A stretch of 64,000 nucleotides of DNA. Source: an uncultured Phocaeicola sp. (lineage in GTDB: Bacteria; Bacteroidota; Bacteroidia; Bacteroidales; Bacteroidaceae). The stretch spans positions 1-64,000 of the forward strand of contig CALUJE010000012.1 of the NCBI GenBank assembly GCA_944320885.1, written 5' to 3'. Shown piece after piece: positions 61,040 through 64,000 of the stretch (its first letter is position 1; each line of letters starts with the position of its first letter). The notes beneath the pieces are model-generated. The model did not search any database. It was given only the letters and a program-made list of their open reading frames with translations, and was not told where the DNA came from. The position numbers and the translations under genes were made by a program.

Positions 61040-61750
61040 TTATGCCTTTTTATATGTAATTATAGACAGAATCAGATACCATGCGATAATAGCTGCGAAA
61101 CTCAACAGTTTCAATGAAATTAATAAAGGAATACAGCCAATGATGAATATGTATCTTATTTTGTTGTCAGTCCATGTCAGGTTCTTCAGTTTTAAAGAAA
61201 ACATAGGCAGTTCAGATACCAGTAGCCATGACATGATACATACGAGTATAAACAGATAAAAGGCGTTGAAGTATGATTCGGATATAAGAGTATCGTGTGC
61301 TCCTATAGCTAATGAAGCCCAAAAAAGAGCATTTGCTGGTGTAGGCATTCCAATAAAAGAAGTTGTCTGTCGTGTATCAATATTGAATTTTGCTAAACGA
61401 AGCGCAGAAAATACCGCTATGATAAATGCGCAATACGGAAACCATTCGTTGGCATTTGCAAGGAAAGATGGATAGTGAACTTCCTTGAAAAGGGAGAAAA
61501 CAATCATTGCTGGGGCAAATCCGAAGCTGATATCATCAGCCAAGGAGTCTATATCCTTTCCAATAGGCGAACGTGCATCAAGAAGTCGTGCCAACATTCC
61601 GTCAAAGAAATCAAATATGGCTGCAAGAATAATAAAAAAGGCGGCCCATTCATATTTCATTTCATAAGCCATAACACTGGCTATACATCCGGAAAACAAG
61701 TTGCAGCATGTTACAGTGTTAGGTATATGGCGTGTGATACAGTTTGCCAT
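61040..61750 (-). CDS. pssA: CDP-diacylglycerol-serine O-phosphatidyltransferase
   Basis: 236 residues, membrane enzyme of the CDP-alcohol phosphatidyltransferase family. The diagnostic DG-x2-AR-x8-G-x3-D-x3-D motif is present as DGMLARLLDARSPIGKDIDS followed by LAD. It makes phosphatidylserine, which the product of the gene 6 bases upstream converts to phosphatidylethanolamine. About seven hydrophobic helices. Confidence 0.95.
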   Translation of the reverse strand: MANCITRHIPNTVTCCNLFSGCIASVMAYEMKYEWAAFFIILAAIFDFFDGMLARLLDARSPIGKDIDSLADDISFGFAPAMIVFSLFKEVHYPSFLANANEWFPYCAFIIAVFSALRLAKFNIDTRQTTSFIGMPTPANALFWASLAIGAHDTLISESYFNAFYLFILVCIMSWLLVSELPMFSLKLKNLTWTDNKIRYIFIIGCIPLLISLKLLSFAAIIAWYLILSIITYKKA

Positions 61751-61756
61751 AATTGT

Positions 61757-62443
61757 TTATTTTAGTTTTGCTATGATTGTTTGATTACCAACAGTTCTTT
61801 GTCCCATTTTGACGCACGGTTCACTGCCTACAGGCAGATATACGTCTACTCTTGAGCCGAATTTAATAAATCCCATATGCTCATCGATGTAACATTCTTC
61901 TCCTTCTGTTGCATATGTAACTATGCGTCGTGCTACGGCACCAGCTATTTGTCTGGCCATAACTTCAATTCCTTCAGGAGTCTCAATGACAACCATGGAA
62001 CGTTCATTCTCGGTACTGGCTTTAGGGAGAAATGCTTTGTGAAAGTTTCCGTTCTGGTGTTGTACTTTTTTTACTACTCCATCTACCGGATACCAGTTTG
62101 CATGCACATTGGTTATATCCATAAAAATGGAAATCATCAGACGTTTATCATGAAAATATTCGTACTCGTCCACCTCTTCGCATACGACAATTCGTCCGTC
62201 GGCAGGAGCAACGACAATCTTTTCCGTATCCTGTCCGAAGAGTCGGATTGGACATCTGAAGAAGTTTACCATGATTAAGTAAAGGCACAAACTGACTCCC
62301 AAAACAATATAAAAGGGAAGTTTAGACTCTATCCCAAAAAATATTGCTGTGTTTAAAGCTAATAGTAAAATACAACTTAAAATTAGTATATGTGTGCCTT
62401 CTCTATGAAGTCTTATTTTCTTTAATTTCTTTAATCGATTCAT
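61757..62443 (-). CDS. psd: Phosphatidylserine decarboxylase, pyruvoyl type
   Basis: 228 residues from ATG 62443 ([20 protein letters not shown]); ATG 62458 is an alternative, but the shorter start fits the family. Two N-terminal hydrophobic helices are followed by the catalytic domain with [15 protein letters not shown] and the self-cleavage site FGS in [19 protein letters not shown]. Cleavage at Gly-Ser forms the pyruvoyl cofactor. Short (archaeal/Bacteroides) class. First gene of the psd-pssA operon. Confidence 0.95.
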   Translation of the reverse strand: MNRLKKLKKIRLHREGTHILILSCILLLALNTAIFFGIESKLPFYIVLGVSLCLYLIMVNFFRCPIRLFGQDTEKIVVAPADGRIVVCEEVDEYEYFHDKRLMISIFMDITNVHANWYPVDGVVKKVQHQNGNFHKAFLPKASTENERSMVVIETPEGIEVMARQIAGAVARRIVTYATEGEECYIDEHMGFIKFGSRVDVYLPVGSEPCVKMGQRTVGNQTIIAKLK

Positions 62444-62472
62444 CGTAAAAAAGTACATGAACTGTTATTTTG

Positions 62473-62503
62473 CAAAAGTAGGTCATATTTAATTATTCTG
62501 CAA
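62473..62503 (-). promoter_or_regulatory. Promoter of the psd-pssA operon
   Basis: The minus strand reads TACTTTTG (62480-62473) with TTG (62503-62501) 20 bases upstream, a full consensus. Confidence 0.68.
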
Positions 62504-62571
62504 ATAAAACTGGAATATTAAGTACGAAAACCGTTAGAAAATTGTAAAGTTGATAACTTTTTAAGATACAG

Positions 62572-62604
62572 TTTGCTCATTTTATGAAACAGGCTTATCT
62601 TTAA
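62572..62604 (+). promoter_or_regulatory. Candidate promoter of dnaE
   Basis: TTTG (62572-62575), 21 bases, TATCTTTA (62597-62604), one mismatch from TAnnTTTG. Confidence 0.45.
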
Positions 62605-62631
62605 AAACTTTTTTGAAATAGTTTTTTATAT

Positions 62632-64000
62632 ATGTACGATTTTGTTCATTTACACGTTCACAGTCAATATTCTATTCTTGATGGTCAGGCAAGCATTGCA
62701 AAATTAGTCGACAAGGCGATTGCCGATGGTATGAAAGGAATGGCTCTGACAGACCATGGAAATATGTTTGGCATAAAGGAGTTTTACAATTATGTCAACA
62801 AAAAGAATGGGGGTATCAAGGATGAGATAAAGTCTTTGAAGAAGAAGATTTCTGCCTTGGAAAGTGGAAAAGAAGCATGCGAAAATCCGAAAGAAGAGAT
62901 AGCGGAGTGTAAAACAAAAGTTGAGGCTTTGAATGAAAAGCTTTTCAAACCTATCATAGGTTGTGAAATGTATGTGGCACATCGTCGGCTTTTTAACAAA
63001 GAAGGAAAGGCAGACCAAAGTGGTTATCACTTGGTTGTGTTGGCAAAAAATCAGAAAGGATATCATAATCTGATAAAACTTGTATCGAAAGCGTGGACCG
63101 ATGGATATTATATGCGTCCCCGTACTGATAGGGTAGAGCTGGAGAAATATCACGAAGGTTTGATTGTCTGTTCTGCTTGTTTGGGAGGAGAAATACCCCG
63201 ATTGATTCGTAAGGGGCAAATAAAGGAGGCTGAAGAAGCAGTGCAATGGTATAAGCAGGTTTTTGGTGACGATTATTATCTGGAACTGCAGTTACATAAG
63301 GCTACGGTAGCGAGGGCCAATCATGAAGCATATCCGCTTCAGTTGGAAGTAAATAAGCATTTAAAGGAGTTTAGCAAGAAATACGATGTTAAGCTGGTAT
63401 GCACAAATGATGTGCATTTCGTAGATGAAGAAAATGCCGAGGCACATGACCGTCTGATTTGTCTGAGTACAGGTAAGGACTTGGATGACCCAAACCGAAT
63501 GCTTTATTCCAAACAGGAATGGTTTAAGACAAAAGCCGAGATGAGTCAGATTTTTGAGGATGTGCCGGAGGCTCTGCTTAATACGGTGGATATTTGCAAT
63601 CAGGTAGAATTCTATTCCATCGATCATGCGCCTATTATGCCGACGTTTGCCATTCCTGAAGAATTTGGTACGGAAGAAGAATATCGCAAGAAATATACGG
63701 AAGAGGATTTGTTTAATGAATTTACCCGTAATGAAAATGGCGAAGTGGTGATGGATAAGAAAGATGCTGATGCCAAGATTGAGAAGTTGGGCGGGTATGA
63801 CAAACTTTACCGTATAAAATTGGAAGCCGATTATCTGGCGAAGCTGGCGTTTGACGGAGCAAAGAAATGTTATGGTGAGAATCTTTCAAAAGAGGTTGAA
63901 GAACGGTTGAAGTTTGAACTCCATATCATGAAGACGATGGGTTTCCCCGGATACTTCCTTATAGTACAGGATTTTATTGCGGCAGCACGTGAAAAGCTGG
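62632..64000 (+). CDS. dnaE: DNA polymerase III alpha subunit, N-terminal part
   Basis: The frame is open from ATG 62632 to the window edge (456 codons seen of a protein usually near 1,250). It begins MYDFVHLHVHSQYSILDG, the PHP domain start, with HLHVH and TDHGNMFG metal-site motifs. Residues ~60-105 are a Lys/Glu-rich coiled-coil insertion (LKKKISALESGKEACENPKE) inside the PHP domain, before IGCEMYV. Later PHP motifs SACLGGEIPRL and CTNDVHFV are present, then the start of the polymerase region (MGFPGYFLIVQDFI). Replicative polymerase of the cell; 3' end not in the window. Confidence 0.95.
   Translation, partial: MYDFVHLHVHSQYSILDGQASIAKLVDKAIADGMKGMALTDHGNMFGIKEFYNYVNKKNGGIKDEIKSLKKKISALESGKEACENPKEEIAECKTKVEALNEKLFKPIIGCEMYVAHRRLFNKEGKADQSGYHLVVLAKNQKGYHNLIKLVSKAWTDGYYMRPRTDRVELEKYHEGLIVCSACLGGEIPRLIRKGQIKEAEEAVQWYKQVFGDDYYLELQLHKATVARANHEAYPLQLEVNKHLKEFSKKYDVKLVCTNDVHFVDEENAEAHDRLICLSTGKDLDDPNRMLYSKQEWFKTKAEMSQIFEDVPEALLNTVDICNQVEFYSIDHAPIMPTFAIPEEFGTEEEYRKKYTEEDLFNEFTRNENGEVVMDKKDADAKIEKLGGYDKLYRIKLEADYLAKLAFDGAKKCYGENLSKEVEERLKFELHIMKTMGFPGYFLIVQDFIAAAREKL

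Overview
The window looks like a chromosomal segment of a gut Bacteroidales species (Bacteroides or Phocaeicola type). Supporting signs are many promoters with the Bacteroides -7 box TAnnTTTG and a TTG/TTTG near -33 about 19-21 bases upstream, gene families largely confined to Bacteroidetes (DUF4290, DUF4834, DUF4857, DUF4876, DUF4906, FimB/Mfa2, fimbrillins), menaquinone synthesis, and MurA with Asp in place of the usual catalytic Cys. Family names are recalled from sequence features without a database search.

Layout. 1-120: the 3' half of a tRNA-Pro(GGG) gene fused to unrelated AT-rich DNA, then its terminator; this reads as one end of an integrated element lying to the left. 176-8963: two GH127 arabinofuranosidase-type hydrolases, a Sel1-repeat protein, a rhamnogalacturonan acetylesterase and menA. 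9061-9826: a tiny lipoprotein ORF under a consensus promoter and a secreted protein of unknown function. 9944-20423: a two-block envelope system on the minus strand. One block is a TonB-dependent receptor, a small lipoprotein, a DUF6850-type barrel and a BACON/DUF4876 lipoprotein. The other is an OB-fold lipoprotein with a C-x-H-x-C-x-H motif, a PepSY-type membrane protein, an ABC ATPase, a permease and DUF4857. Both blocks share promoter-proximal AGGTAT motifs. I infer uptake of a metal, haem or metallophore; this is the best candidate here for a poorly described system.

20604-36096: housekeeping genes. These are a phosphoesterase, yicC-gmk-(small membrane protein)-nadD-MORN, tsaB-DUF4290-murA-rimM-M23-dxr-rseP, purB, an rRNA pseudouridine synthase with a long disordered arm, and asnS. 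36201-45818: a glycerol-3-phosphate module with a DeoR/GlpR repressor divergent from glpABC-glpT-glpQ-porin, which would import glycerophosphodiesters, split them and oxidise G3P anaerobically. 46325-56437: a type V (FimA/Mfa1-like) pilus locus headed by a membrane-bound AraC regulator whose promoter carries a run of 13 G, a likely phase switch. 56468-64000: pyrH, a MATE pump, birA, yraN, a small basic protein, tadA, DUF4834, pssA, psd and the start of dnaE.

Between genes lie two families of short phased arrays, two loci each. One has GGATA/TATCC every 21 bases inside perfect inverted ends. The other has exactly eight TGCA sites alternating 12 and 10 bases apart at both loci. Their matching architecture with unrelated sequence is the most striking non-coding signal in the window.
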